This document shows positions 10,778 through 19,496 of a stretch of DNA of 64,000 nt, piece after piece. How positions within the stretch are numbered: position 1 is the first letter of the stretch; each line of letters begins with the position of its first letter. The notes below the pieces were generated by a model, which saw only the letters and a list, made by a program, of their open reading frames with translations, ran no database searches and had not been told where the DNA came from. Both the position numbers and the translations under genes were made by a program. Source of the stretch: Agrobacterium larrymoorei (GTDB lineage Bacteria; Pseudomonadota; Alphaproteobacteria; Rhizobiales; Rhizobiaceae); contig NZ_JAAMFB010000016.1 of NCBI RefSeq assembly GCF_013322225.1, positions 124,001 through 188,000 of the forward strand. Reading direction: 5' to 3'.

Positions 10778-12517
10778 TCAATAAGACACGAGCAAGGCCG
10801 ATCCATCGCTGCCGAATTTCGGCTTGACGCCAAGCATGGAGGCAGAACGGCTAATGATATCGTGGACCATCGGTGCCGCGGTGTTACCGGCCAACGCCGC
10901 CCCATTGCCCTTGTCGGTGCGCGGTTCGTCGATGAAGGTCAACACCACATATTGCGGGTCATAGATCGGAAACGCGCCGAGGAAGGCATTGAAGTTCTTG
11001 TCGTGGGCATAGCGACCGTTGACGACCTTGTCGGCCGTACCGGTCTTGCCGCCGACATCGAAACCCTCCACGCGCGCGTTGCGGCCAGAACCCTTTGTGC
11101 CATTCCAGTCGAACAGGAAGCGCATATCCTTGCTGGTCGTGGGCTTCATCACCTGCTTGGCCACGAGGTCGGCCTGATCTCGGCTGCGCGGCAGGAAAGT
11201 CGGCTCGATCAGCTTTCCACCATTGACCAGCGCCGCACCGGCAATCGCCGTCTGCAAGGGGGTTGTGGACACACCGTGGCCGAAGGAAATGGTGATCGAA
11301 TTGATCTTCTTCCATGTGCGCGGCTGCGATGGCATGGCCACTTCCGGCAACTCGGTCTGCATTTTCGACAGAAGCCCGAGCTTGGTCAGGAAGTCCTTGT
11401 GGCCATCGATACCCACGGTGTCGGCAATCTTGGCCGTACCGATATTGGAGGAATACTGAAAGATTTCCGGCACGGAAAGCATACGACCCTTGCCATGGAA
11501 GTCCTTGATGGTGAAGCCACCGATGCGGATCGGCGCGCGCGCATCGAACATGTCGTTCAGGCTAACCTTGCCGGAATCGAGACCCATGGCGATGGTGAAG
11601 GACTTGAAGGTGGAGCCCATTTCGAACGTACCGTTCGACATGCGGTTCAACCAGCCCTCTTTGGCACCTTCAGCGGGGTTGTTGGGATCGTAGTCAGGCT
11701 CGGACACCATTGCGAGAATTTCGCCGGTATGGACGTTCAGCACGACGGCACCCGCGCCGATTGCTTCGGTTTTCTTGATCCACTCGCTGACGACATCGCG
11801 CGCAATTGCCTGCACGCGAAGGTCGATCGAAAGTTTCACCGGCTCCAGCGACTGGTCGGAGGTCATGCCAAGCGCAGTCAGATCAGCCAAACCCTGACTG
11901 TCCAGATAACGCTCCATGCCTGCAACGCCACGGTTGTCGATGTTTACGTGGCCGATGACATGGGCCGCCGTTGCGCCACCAGGATAGAAGCGACGCTTCT
12001 CAGGCCGGAAGCCGACGCCCGGAATACCGAGCGCCAGTATCTGGCTCTGCTGTTTCGGCGTCAATTGACGGCGCAACCACTGGAAGCGGGAGTTGGACGT
12101 CAGCTTCTGATACGTTCCGCGTGTATCGAGATCGGGTAGAACGGTGCGCAGCTTTTCGACCGCCTCATCAACATCAACGATACGATGCGGCTCCGCAAAC
12201 AGCGAAACGGTGCGGATATCCGTCGCCAGTACTTCGCCGTTGCGATCCAGCAGATCGGGGCGCGATGCCATCAGCCGGTCTGCGGGCGCAATGCTGGAAA
12301 CCGTTTCCGGCATTGCCATACCATACTGCACCAGCCGCCCGCCAACGACACCGTAAAAGCAGACAAAGCCGAAAATCAAAAGGCCGACGCGGCTTCTCGC
12401 CTGCGCGCCACGCTTCTTGCGGGCTCCTTCGAATGCGGAGTGATCGCCCACACCGCCGGTACTTGCTGAAAAATGGGCTTTGCTCTTCAAAACCATGACA
12501 CGGGAGAGAAAAGACAT
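10778..12517 (-). CDS. ftsI: Septal transpeptidase FtsI (class B PBP3)
   Basis: FtsI is the division-specific transpeptidase that cross-links septal peptidoglycan with FtsW. A basic cytoplasmic N-terminus of about 42 residues precedes one membrane anchor (about 44-66), then the PBP dimerisation domain and the transpeptidase domain. The catalytic motifs are all present: STFK with Ser302 and Lys305, SSN at 356-358, and KTGT at 491-494. Length is 579 aa. The start shares one base with the ftsL stop. Confidence 0.97.
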   Translation of the reverse strand: MSFLSRVMVLKSKAHFSASTGGVGDHSAFEGARKKRGAQARSRVGLLIFGFVCFYGVVGGRLVQYGMAMPETVSSIAPADRLMASRPDLLDRNGEVLATDIRTVSLFAEPHRIVDVDEAVEKLRTVLPDLDTRGTYQKLTSNSRFQWLRRQLTPKQQSQILALGIPGVGFRPEKRRFYPGGATAAHVIGHVNIDNRGVAGMERYLDSQGLADLTALGMTSDQSLEPVKLSIDLRVQAIARDVVSEWIKKTEAIGAGAVVLNVHTGEILAMVSEPDYDPNNPAEGAKEGWLNRMSNGTFEMGSTFKSFTIAMGLDSGKVSLNDMFDARAPIRIGGFTIKDFHGKGRMLSVPEIFQYSSNIGTAKIADTVGIDGHKDFLTKLGLLSKMQTELPEVAMPSQPRTWKKINSITISFGHGVSTTPLQTAIAGAALVNGGKLIEPTFLPRSRDQADLVAKQVMKPTTSKDMRFLFDWNGTKGSGRNARVEGFDVGGKTGTADKVVNGRYAHDKNFNAFLGAFPIYDPQYVVLTFIDEPRTDKGNGAALAGNTAAPMVHDIISRSASMLGVKPKFGSDGSALLVSY

Positions 12518-13071
12518 CAGTCCACCGATCCTGTTATCGTTTCATCCATATCGCCAGACTCGTCACCCAATTGCGGGCGAGCCGCAGGCATGGGCGAAGC
12601 CGGACGTGTAACCTTTCCACGCGACATCGGCACCGGCACGCCGCCGGTTGCGACGATCTGCCCGGCAGGTGCCGATTTGGCCTTTGCACCGCCAAGTGTC
12701 GCGCCGGGCTTGGAGCCGTTGACGGCAGCGGCGATCACGTCTTCCACGCTCATACCTTCCGGCTCCGGGGGCTGCGGCAGTTGCGAACGCAGCATCGGCA
12801 GTTCCTGCGGCTGCGCAAGCTGTGTCGGCAGCGTCGGCACGAGCTGAAGATCGTTCTGATAGGCGTTGACCAGACGGTGCAGACGGTTTGGCTGCGTCAA
12901 GAGCGCCCAGTCGGCGCGCAAGAGGTCGATCGTGTCTTTTTCAAGCTTGATTTCAGCCTCGAGCTTGCGAACCGAATCCAGCTTCAAATCGGCCTGATGC
13001 TTGATGGAATACGTAACGACGGCTGCTGCCACCATGACGCCGAAAAGTATGAAATCGAATGTCCGCAGCAT
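12517..13071 (-). CDS. ftsL: Cell division protein FtsL, rhizobial long form
   Basis: Position between rsmH and ftsI and topology identify this as FtsL, a bitopic component of the FtsQLB-FtsWI division complex. It has a very short cytoplasmic N-terminus, one membrane segment (about 5-24) and a periplasmic coiled-coil-like stretch (about 30-65) ending in a WALLTQPNRL segment typical of FtsL. The last ~100 residues are low in structure and rich in Pro, Ala and Gly. At 184 aa it is longer than enterobacterial FtsL (about 120); the extension looks disordered. Confidence 0.9.
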   Translation of the reverse strand: MLRTFDFILFGVMVAAAVVTYSIKHQADLKLDSVRKLEAEIKLEKDTIDLLRADWALLTQPNRLHRLVNAYQNDLQLVPTLPTQLAQPQELPMLRSQLPQPPEPEGMSVEDVIAAAVNGSKPGATLGGAKAKSAPAGQIVATGGVPVPMSRGKVTRPASPMPAARPQLGDESGDMDETITGSVD

Positions 13072-13072
13072 G

Positions 13073-14098
13073 TCAGCCTCCCAATTTTTCTAGGCTGGCG
13101 AGATCGGGTAAATCGAAAATCGAAAGATCGGCTGCGCGCGCCGGAGCGGTCGTGCGCACCCCCGCCCGCAGCTTCGCCGAACGGGCGCGCGGATTGGCTT
13201 CCGCCTCCTCCTCGCTCGCCGCGATCATGGGCTTGCCCACTGCATCGAAAATTGCGGGCCTGTCTTCCACCATCGGCATGTGGCGTGAGCCCGCCGCCCG
13301 GCTGGAGCGATCCGTGAAATATTTCTTGACGATACGATCTTCCAGAGAATGAAAGGTAACGATGACGAGACGGCCGCCCGGCTTCAAGGCACGCTCGGCA
13401 GCAAACAACGCCTGCGCAAGCTCTCCAAGTTCGTCATTGACGAAAATGCGGAGCGCCTGAAACACCCGTGTCGCGGGATGGATCTTGTCCTTGGCCTTAC
13501 GCGGCGTCACGATTTCGATCAGCCCGGCCAGATCGCGTGTGGTGCGAAACGGCTCTTCCGCACGCTTCTTTTCGATAGCGCGGGCAATACGGCCCGACTG
13601 TTTTTCTTCGCCCAGAAAGCCAAAAATGCGGATCAGATCGCCCACCTTGCAGCGATTGACGACATCCGCCGCCGAGACGCCGGAGGCAGACATACGCATA
13701 TCGAGCGGTCCGTTTTTCTGGAAGGAAAAGCCGCGCTCAGCCTCGTCGATCTGCATGGAGGAAACGCCGATATCGAGCACGATCCCATCCAGTCCTTCGG
13801 ATGGAACGTGAGAGGCAAGATTGGAAAATTGCGATTGCTTCAGCGACAGCCGCCCGCCGCTGGCGACAACCATATCATGTCCACCAGCAATTGCAGTGGG
13901 ATCGCGGTCAAGCGCGATGACGTCAGCACCTTGGTCGAGGATGGCTTGGCTGTAACCGCCAGCCCCGAAGGTACCATCCAGAATGACCTTGCCCGGTGCA
14001 GGCTCAAGCGCCGTCAAAACTTCACGAAGAAGAACCGGAATGTGACGAACAGGTCCGCCACCGGCATCAGAAGATCGTCCGCCAGAATTCGCCGCCAT
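13073..14098 (-). CDS. rsmH: 16S rRNA (cytosine1402-N4)-methyltransferase RsmH (MraW)
   Basis: RsmH methylates N4 of C1402 in 16S rRNA using SAM. The 341-residue protein starts at the ATG at 14096-14098; the frame stays open far upstream but those codons overlap mraZ and its leader, so that extension is not coding. The SAM-binding GTFGAGGYS motif is at about 42-50, DRDPTA follows, and [10 protein letters not shown] near the C-terminus is the family signature. It ends one base before ftsL and begins 14 bases after the mraZ stop. Confidence 0.96.
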   Translation of the reverse strand: MAANSGGRSSDAGGGPVRHIPVLLREVLTALEPAPGKVILDGTFGAGGYSQAILDQGADVIALDRDPTAIAGGHDMVVASGGRLSLKQSQFSNLASHVPSEGLDGIVLDIGVSSMQIDEAERGFSFQKNGPLDMRMSASGVSAADVVNRCKVGDLIRIFGFLGEEKQSGRIARAIEKKRAEEPFRTTRDLAGLIEIVTPRKAKDKIHPATRVFQALRIFVNDELGELAQALFAAERALKPGGRLVIVTFHSLEDRIVKKYFTDRSSRAAGSRHMPMVEDRPAIFDAVGKPMIAASEEEAEANPRARSAKLRAGVRTTAPARAADLSIFDLPDLASLEKLGG

Positions 14099-14112
14099 TC
14101 CGTTTCCCCGTC

Positions 14113-14553
14113 TTACACGGGACGAGCAGCCGCAAAACCGCGCCCCGTTCTTGCCGCCGTCTGCGCCTCGTGAAACGCTTCCGGCTGCCACAACTGAAAA
14201 TGATCTGCCCGACCGACAAAGGTGACTTCGGAGGTTATGCCGGTAAAGTCCCGGATGAAATCCGTGACCATCAACCGCCCTTCCCCGTCGAGCTTCATGA
14301 AAACGCCGCCACCGTGAACCAGCAGCGACATAGCATTTGCTTCCGGCGAAAATGCATCCATGGACGCAATCTGCCGTTCGTAGCGCTCCAGCAAGTCCGG
14401 GCCACCGGCACTTATTGCAGGAAACGCAAAATCCTGCAGGCAATAAAGCTCCCTGATCTCGCGCTCTGCCAATACCGAACGGAACGCCGATGGAATCGAA
14501 ACGCGCCCCTTGGCGTCGATCCTGTTCGTCACGTTCGATAAAAAGCGACCCAT
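14113..14553 (-). CDS. mraZ: Transcriptional regulator MraZ
   Basis: MraZ is an AbrB-fold DNA-binding protein that in E. coli represses its own dcw promoter by binding TGGG-containing repeats. The 146-residue product starting [19 protein letters not shown] has the first SpoVT/AbrB-like half with DAKGRV and the second with LDGEGRLMV, the two half-sites of the family. I chose the ATG at 14551-14553 because homologues begin at this methionine; a GTG 21 bases upstream (14574) is in frame but has no ribosome site, and the site for the ATG is itself weak. First gene of the operon; see the box array at 14727-14760. Confidence 0.93.
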   Translation of the reverse strand: MGRFLSNVTNRIDAKGRVSIPSAFRSVLAEREIRELYCLQDFAFPAISAGGPDLLERYERQIASMDAFSPEANAMSLLVHGGGVFMKLDGEGRLMVTDFIRDFTGITSEVTFVGRADHFQLWQPEAFHEAQTAARTGRGFAAARPV

Positions 14554-14726
14554 TTGCCAACTCGCGAAAACCACCAGGGATCACGGACAAGACCGCATTC
14601 CCGGACGACACCGTTACGCACGACAAATCGCTGCCCGACAGGACAATAAATCCCGCAGACCCATTCAGGCACTTCAACAGTTTCAGCGATTGCGGGTCAA
14701 AAACACGACCCTTTGTGGTGTGCATT

Positions 14727-14760
14727 TGGGATATCATGGGACACTATGGGCGTCAATGGG
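14727..14760 (-). promoter_or_regulatory. dcw promoter overlaid by four TGGG MraZ-type boxes
   Basis: On the plus strand TGGG occurs at 14727, 14737, 14747 and 14757, exactly ten bases apart (one helical turn). MraZ of E. coli is known to bind TGGGN direct repeats with five-base spacers in front of mraZ. Read on the minus strand the same block contains TTGACG (14756-14751), a 17-base spacer and TATCCC (14733-14728), a plausible sigma70-type promoter, so bound MraZ would cover both hexamers. This places a leader of about 170 bases before the mraZ start. The rest of 14554-14957 shows no gene. Confidence 0.75.
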
Positions 14761-14954
14761 AGAAGGCAGCGCGAACCGACTTCGGATTCGAATATTCATA
14801 TCCCGTTAAGTTTAACGAATGGTTTACCGGCAGCCTTTTCGGCACAGCAAAACAACTGCCCTAACGTTAGTTAAGCAGTAAATTTTATCAGCAATAACAA
14901 TTGTCTACGCGAATCATCCGAAACTTTGCGCAAGGACGTTCAAGAAAAGGAAAA

Positions 14955-15362
14955 TTTGCCAGTTGGCCTGTAAGCCGGGTTCTGTATGGCCCCGGTTTGA
15001 CCCGGAACGTGGCAGCCATTCATCTGGGACGACATTTGCACGCCGCCTCTCGCAACCCACCCGGATAACTCGCCCAAAAACCGGCTGTAGGCCTGCTTGC
15101 GCAAGGCCCCGCGTTATCCCTATTCGGTCTTGCTCCCGGTGGGGTTTACCTTGCCACCCCTGTTACCAGCGGCGCGGTGGGCTCTTACCCCACCCTTTCA
15201 CCCTTACCATCTAAAAGATGGCGGTCTACTCTCTGCGGCACTTTCCCTAGGGTCGCCCCCGCCGGACGTTATCCGGCACCGTGTTTCTGTGGAGCCCGGA
15301 CTTTCCTCACCTTACCGTCTTTCGACATTGATAAAGCGCGGCTGCCCGGCCAACTGGCACGC
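14955..15362 (-). ncRNA. rnpB: RNase P RNA, bacterial type A
   Basis: This is the catalytic RNA of RNase P, which matures tRNA 5' ends. The minus strand carries the universal core GAGGAAAGTCCGGGCTCC near the 5' end and ACAGAACCCGGCTTA near the 3' end. The termini form a perfect 11-base-pair P1 helix (GCCAGTTGGCC at 15358-15348 with GGCCAACTGGC at 14968-14958), which sets the approximate ends. A T-rich stretch follows the 3' end. The ends are estimated to within a few bases. Confidence 0.95.
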
Positions 15363-15522
15363 GCTCCTTAGACGGGTTCAAGATGAAAAGCCAATGGAAA
15401 ATCAAAGCATCTCTAGCGAGAGGTCGACACCTTGGATCATGTGCCTCCACTTTCAGCGAGAAACGCCACATGCGCCCGTCAATCGGAATCGCCCTACTCT
15501 TCGCCGCTACAATTTAGCTGTC

Positions 15523-15843
15523 CTAAAGACCTGCCGTCTTTCTCAGATCGTCATTGATGCGGGACTGCCAGCCTTTGCCAGTGGCTTTGTAGTGCTCCAC
15601 CACATCAGGATCGAGCCTTATCGTTACCGGCGTCTTCGTATTTTCGACCTTCGGCCTGCCCCGACGAGCAATTTCCCTATCGATACTTTTGCCCAGGTCG
15701 GGAAAAATCTCCCGGAAAGGCTTGGCCCAAGCGAGCTCCTCTTCCGTAGCTTCAGGCGCATCCGGATCGGAGGCGATCATGCGCTGCACTTCAGCCTCTT
15801 CCGCATCTGAAAGCGGCCGTTTTGAAGAAAACTTAACAGGCAT
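15523..15843 (-). CDS. brnA: BrnA-type antitoxin
   Basis: The 106-residue protein ends in a ribbon-helix-helix-like stretch (KTPVTIRLDPDVVEHYKATG, about 71-90, then GWQSRINDDLRK) characteristic of BrnA antitoxins, which bind the BrnT toxin and repress the operon. The first half is acidic. I chose the ATG at 15841-15843, with GGAG six bases upstream; it overlaps the brnT stop by one base (TGATG), so translation is coupled. A GTG one codon earlier is the alternative. Confidence 0.85.
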   Translation of the reverse strand: MPVKFSSKRPLSDAEEAEVQRMIASDPDAPEATEEELAWAKPFREIFPDLGKSIDREIARRGRPKVENTKTPVTIRLDPDVVEHYKATGKGWQSRINDDLRKTAGL

Positions 15844-16088
15844 CACATTCTCCTTTCCTTGGCGCTGGCCGGACGCATCGAAATCACTGACAGCGCTTGC
15901 GCACCCAGCGGGCGAAAAACAACGGCGATGATTATTCTCCCTTGAAACTCACCTATTGCCATATAGCGCTCAGCCTTGGACGGAACCACGATGGATGCTG
16001 CAAAGAACTCGAGCGTCAGGTCCGCGAAGTCCAAACCGTGTTTCTCGATATTCGTCACGCGTTTCGCTTCGTCAAACGTAATCTTCAT
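15843..16088 (-). CDS. brnT: BrnT-type ribonuclease toxin
   Basis: This 81-residue protein matches the BrnT pattern: N-terminal FDEAKRVTNIEKHGLDF, a central RYMAIGEFQGRIIIAVVF sheet and a C-terminal ISMRPASAKERR with the conserved Arg and Glu. BrnT toxins are RelE-fold ribonucleases neutralised by BrnA, which follows. Toxin-first order is normal for brnTA. There is no recognisable Shine-Dalgarno before the ATG; instead a ten-base palindrome sits there (see 16093-16102). The gene looks intact. Confidence 0.87.
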   Translation of the reverse strand: MKITFDEAKRVTNIEKHGLDFADLTLEFFAASIVVPSKAERYMAIGEFQGRIIIAVVFRPLGAQALSVISMRPASAKERRM

Positions 16089-16092
16089 TTAT

Positions 16093-16102
16093 TGTACGTA
16101 CA
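16093..16102. promoter_or_regulatory. Palindrome at the brnT start, candidate BrnA operator
   Basis: TGTACGTACA is a perfect ten-base palindrome ending four bases before the brnT ATG (minus strand). Its promoter-distal part forms TACAAT, a -10-like hexamer, on the coding strand, so the transcript may be nearly leaderless and binding here would block it. BrnA is known to autorepress; that it uses this site is inference. Confidence 0.4.
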
Positions 16103-16172
16103 TTAATTGACTTCAAAATACAAGAGCGACCCCGCGCGCCAGTGCGTGACTCCCACACATGCCGAACGCAGC

Positions 16173-17366
16173 CTACCGGGTAAACACAGGCGCAAAATCC
16201 ACGCCATACCCCTGCCCGCTGACATTTCCCTCGGTCAGCAAGACCGCGCCCAGTCGCCCGATCTCATCTGAACTCTTTGCTGCCGCACCACAGCCACCGG
16301 TCAAAACCGCGATCCGCGACGACCCACCATATCCAATCGCGGGAAAACCGCTCGGCGTGTAGGAAACTACGCAAGCGGTCATGGAAATCCGCGTGCGGTC
16401 AATGCTCGGAATGAGCGACCCGATGATGTCGAAGAAATCGTCTCGAACCTGCGGCTTGCCGCCATCCCGAAACCATTCCCGCATCTCCGCATCCGTTCGC
16501 AAAGGAATATCGACCGGCTCACCGCCGATCTTGAGATATGTCTTGCCATTGGGGTAACGCACCGGCGGCAGAAGATAGATGTGTTTTCGCGGATCGGCAG
16601 GCTCGTAGATGAGCGACGGCATATCCGCATATTGCCCTAACTCTGCATCTGGAATTTCAAACAGGGCGACGGTCCGACCATATACATTCATCGAAAGAGG
16701 TTGCGGCAAAAGCCCTTCCGCAATGGAAAATCCACCTGCGGCAACCAGCACCTTCTCCGCTGTGTAGCTCTTGCCAGACGCCGTCGTAACCGTCGCCATA
16801 CCGCCGTCTTCACGCACCGAAACGGTAATATCGTCAAACCGCGTCACACCTCGCTTTTCGGCTGCGATAATCTGCGCCCTCACAAGTTCACGCGGATTGA
16901 TGTAGCCTGCATTGCGCCTCTCAAACACACCTTCACAGCCGCTTTCGAAGGAAAAATACGGGAAACGTTCAGCAAGCGCTGCGTCGTCAAACATCTCGGT
17001 CTCAACGCCGAGCTTCTGCGCCGCTGCACATACATTCTCAATATAGGGAAAGCCCGTGCCCCTCGTCTTTCCGACGATCAGGCACCCGACTTCACCGTAA
17101 AAGTCTACCCCGCTTTCAAGTGATATCTCTTCGTAGCGGGCAATGGAGCGGTTGGCGAGAAGCGCCCAATCCGCGTTGCCGTCTATCGTGCGCGTTATAC
17201 GCGCCGCATCGTAATGGCTGGCAAAAACGCCCTGATGGCTCGCGATGTCTTCAGGCTCCTTCGGCCCGATCAACGCTACGCCGTGCGTCTTTAGCGAAAG
17301 ATGCCGAGCCGCCGCGGCCCCCATCATACCTGCACCGACGACAATATATTTGAACTGCGCTGCCAT
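16173..17366 (-). CDS. FAD-dependent amine/amino-acid oxidoreductase (DAO family), copy 1
   Basis: The 397-residue protein starts with a dinucleotide-binding motif (VVGAGMMGAAAARHLS) and belongs to the DAO/sarcosine-oxidase-like flavoprotein family, which oxidises secondary or primary amines and amino acids. Near the C-terminus ACVVSYTPSGFPAIG places a Cys close to where monomeric sarcosine oxidase links FAD covalently; whether the bond forms here is unknown. The ATG at 17364-17366 has GAGAG about eight bases upstream; an in-frame GTG at 17378 is less likely. It lies 85 bases after copy 2 and is clearly paralogous to it. The substrate cannot be told from sequence. Confidence 0.8.
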   Translation of the reverse strand: MAAQFKYIVVGAGMMGAAAARHLSLKTHGVALIGPKEPEDIASHQGVFASHYDAARITRTIDGNADWALLANRSIARYEEISLESGVDFYGEVGCLIVGKTRGTGFPYIENVCAAAQKLGVETEMFDDAALAERFPYFSFESGCEGVFERRNAGYINPRELVRAQIIAAEKRGVTRFDDITVSVREDGGMATVTTASGKSYTAEKVLVAAGGFSIAEGLLPQPLSMNVYGRTVALFEIPDAELGQYADMPSLIYEPADPRKHIYLLPPVRYPNGKTYLKIGGEPVDIPLRTDAEMREWFRDGGKPQVRDDFFDIIGSLIPSIDRTRISMTACVVSYTPSGFPAIGYGGSSRIAVLTGGCGAAAKSSDEIGRLGAVLLTEGNVSGQGYGVDFAPVFTR

Positions 17367-17451
17367 ACCAACTCTCACCGATTTTTAGACTCTGCTTCAG
17401 GGGTTTGTAGCCTGTTCTTGAATCGGTGTCAGAGGGATTGAGGAGAGAAAA

Positions 17452-18639
17452 TCAAACAAAAACCGGCGCCATCTCCCGCGCAAAATCATTTCCCCCCAAC
17501 TGCCCTTCAAGCAAAAGCACCGCTCCCAATCTGCCAATCTCATCCGAAGACTTGGCCGAGACGAAATTGCCGCCGGTGAGTACGGCGATGTTGGAGGACT
17601 GGGTGTAGCCGATATAGGGGTAGCCGGTGCGGGTGATGGAGGCTACGCAGGAGCCGGAAGTGACCGGGCATCCGACAAGCTCCGGCATCAGCTCCGTCGC
17701 GCGGCGGATGAGGAAATCGACCTCGCTTGGCGTTCCATCCGAGTGAAACCATTCAATCGCCTCACCCAGCGTTTCGAGCCTGCCCTTCTCGCTCTCCCCG
17801 CCGATCTTCAGATAGACCTTGCCATCGGGATAGCGGACCGGAGGAAGAATGTAGACGATATCGTCGGCGTTTTCGGCAAGCACGATGGTTGACGGCATAT
17901 TCGCAAAGGCCTGCTGCTTTGCCTCATTCAGTTCGAAGAAAGCGGTAGTTCGGCCGGTCGCAGCCATGTCCACCTTCGAAGGTACGATATCGGCCATGTT
18001 GGTGAAACCACCGGCGGCAACGATGATCTTTTCAGCGCTGTAGCAATGCCCTTCGGAGGTTTCCACCGTAACGCCAGACCCGGTATCGGAAACCCTGGCG
18101 GCAGTCTCGCGGATGAGCTTCGCACCCTGGTTTTCGGCAATCGCAATCTGCGCCTTCACCAGCGCGCGCGGGTTCACGTAGCCCGCATTGCGCGGCTCGA
18201 ACCAACCTTGATGATCTTGCGCCAATGAAAACATCGGAAAGCGGGATGCGAGCGGCGCGGGATCATACGTTTCGATGGAGAGCCCGAGCACTTCACGGCT
18301 GCCCATTGCGCCCGCCACGTAATCGCCACCCAAACCCTCACCATTACCGACGAACAGGCACCCTACCTCGTGATAAAAGCGGATGCCGCTCTTCTCTTCG
18401 ATTTCTGCATAACGGCCAATCGAACGCTTCGCCAGTTCGGCCCAAACCGCGTCGCCGTCGAAACCACGGGTAATGCGGGCTTCATCGTAATGGCTGGAAA
18501 AAACGCCGCGATGGGTTTTCCGGTCGGCTGGTTCGGCTGGGCCGATCAGCGCCACGCCATCCGCCTGCGCGGAAAGATGGCGCGCCGCAGCAGCCCCTAT
18601 CATTCCAGCCCCGATCACGATGTATTTGAAGTCCGGCAT
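17452..18639 (-). CDS. FAD-dependent amine/amino-acid oxidoreductase (DAO family), copy 2
   Basis: This 395-residue flavoprotein shares long stretches with copy 1 downstream (FAD motif VIGAGMIGAAAARHLS, the SHYDEARITR segment, NAGYVNPRALV, and the C-terminal SAKSSDEIGRLGAVLLLEG), so the two arose by tandem duplication. The C-terminal GSCVASITRTGYPYIG keeps the Cys near the covalent-flavin position of sarcosine-oxidase-like enzymes. There is no signal peptide, so it is cytoplasmic. A small inverted repeat, TTTGCTAC/GTAGCAAA (18653-18675), lies 14 bases before its start and may be an operator. Substrate unknown. Confidence 0.8.
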   Translation of the reverse strand: MPDFKYIVIGAGMIGAAAARHLSAQADGVALIGPAEPADRKTHRGVFSSHYDEARITRGFDGDAVWAELAKRSIGRYAEIEEKSGIRFYHEVGCLFVGNGEGLGGDYVAGAMGSREVLGLSIETYDPAPLASRFPMFSLAQDHQGWFEPRNAGYVNPRALVKAQIAIAENQGAKLIRETAARVSDTGSGVTVETSEGHCYSAEKIIVAAGGFTNMADIVPSKVDMAATGRTTAFFELNEAKQQAFANMPSTIVLAENADDIVYILPPVRYPDGKVYLKIGGESEKGRLETLGEAIEWFHSDGTPSEVDFLIRRATELMPELVGCPVTSGSCVASITRTGYPYIGYTQSSNIAVLTGGNFVSAKSSDEIGRLGAVLLLEGQLGGNDFAREMAPVFV

Positions 18640-18715
18640 ACCTGTATTCCCTTTTGCTACCCATCAAGTAGCAAACCCGATACGCCGAAAGAAGCCCCCG
18701 CCGCATCGATGCCGA

Positions 18716-19252
18716 TCAACCCTGCAAAAGCGCCTGCACCTTGCCGCAGTAACGCTTCGAGACCGGGTTCATGCGCGTGGCACCGTGGCCTGCATTGTAA
18801 CGCAGAATGGTGCCGCACACTTCGCCGCCGCCCAGCTGGTGGGCCGTTGCCAGATACTGCATGCCCCAGCGAATATTGGTTTCGGGATCGTAAAGCGCTT
18901 TCGTCGTGCCGTGATACCCCATCATGCGCGCGGTTGCCGGTTTGATCTGCATCAGCCCGACCTCGCCAGCGCTGCCACGAGCCTTGGGGTTGCCCTTGCT
19001 TTCCACCGAAACCACCGCATGGGCGAGGTTCACAGGCACGCCGTAACGCGTGGCATATTTAACGATGAGATCGGAGTAATCGTTCTTCAGCGTCGTTGGA
19101 AGTGTTCGTTCAGGGATGGGATAACCCGGCTTGCGGAAATAGGTCTGCAGGGTCACGGTCTTTGTCTTCACATCATCCTTGGCAAAAACAATTCCAGTCT
19201 GCGCGGCCAGCATGGACATGCAGACCGAGACAGCAACAATTACGCTTCTCAT
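18716..19252 (-). CDS. Secreted lytic transglycosylase, SLT family
   Basis: The 178-residue protein has an N-terminal signal peptide (about 1-24, ending VFA) and a single SLT domain. The catalytic Glu is in AVVSVESKGNP, followed by the family motifs EVGLMQIKPATA and LRYNAGHG. Such enzymes cleave the MurNAc-GlcNAc bond in the periplasm to give 1,6-anhydro-MurNAc ends. It is a minimal form without binding modules. No strong Shine-Dalgarno is visible at this ATG. The 244 bases upstream (19253-19496) show no gene. Confidence 0.9.
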   Translation of the reverse strand: MRSVIVAVSVCMSMLAAQTGIVFAKDDVKTKTVTLQTYFRKPGYPIPERTLPTTLKNDYSDLIVKYATRYGVPVNLAHAVVSVESKGNPKARGSAGEVGLMQIKPATARMMGYHGTTKALYDPETNIRWGMQYLATAHQLGGGEVCGTILRYNAGHGATRMNPVSKRYCGKVQALLQG

Positions 19253-19496
19253 TAGTAGTTAGTATCTCCAGGCATGAAGTCTGTCAGTACAACGGACGCA
19301 AAAGGCATCCATGCGGATAGTTCAACCGAACGATCCGTCGAAGTCTTCATCATTGTTATTGACGGCTACACACGCGTATCGAGCCAGCCGCAGTTCGATG
19401 AAGCTGTTAAAGTGGCCCAATAAGGATTTACTGTGGCAGAGAAGAAAAAACGCGCTGCGCGATCTAAATTTTCGGAACCATTTTGCGCGAAAGCGC

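Noticed and set aside
466..14101. Many long open frames on the plus strand opposite the dcw genes
   Set aside because: They mirror well-recognised mur/fts genes in high-GC sequence, have no family similarity that I can see and no ribosome sites; they are antisense shadows.
13073..14737. A 554-codon frame that would extend rsmH upstream through mraZ
   Set aside because: The upstream part overlaps mraZ and its promoter; RsmH homologues begin at the ATG at 14096-14098.
14727..14760. Four evenly spaced short repeats considered as a CRISPR remnant
   Set aside because: Units are four bases with six-base spacers and lie on a promoter; this is an operator array. No CRISPR or cas gene is seen in the window.
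15097..15810. Open frames across the RNase P RNA and brnA
   Set aside because: The region is fully explained by rnpB and the minus-strand antitoxin gene.
19445..19463. Short CGCG hairpin next to a T-run, possible terminator after the amidase gene
   Set aside because: The stem is only four or five base pairs, too weak to claim.
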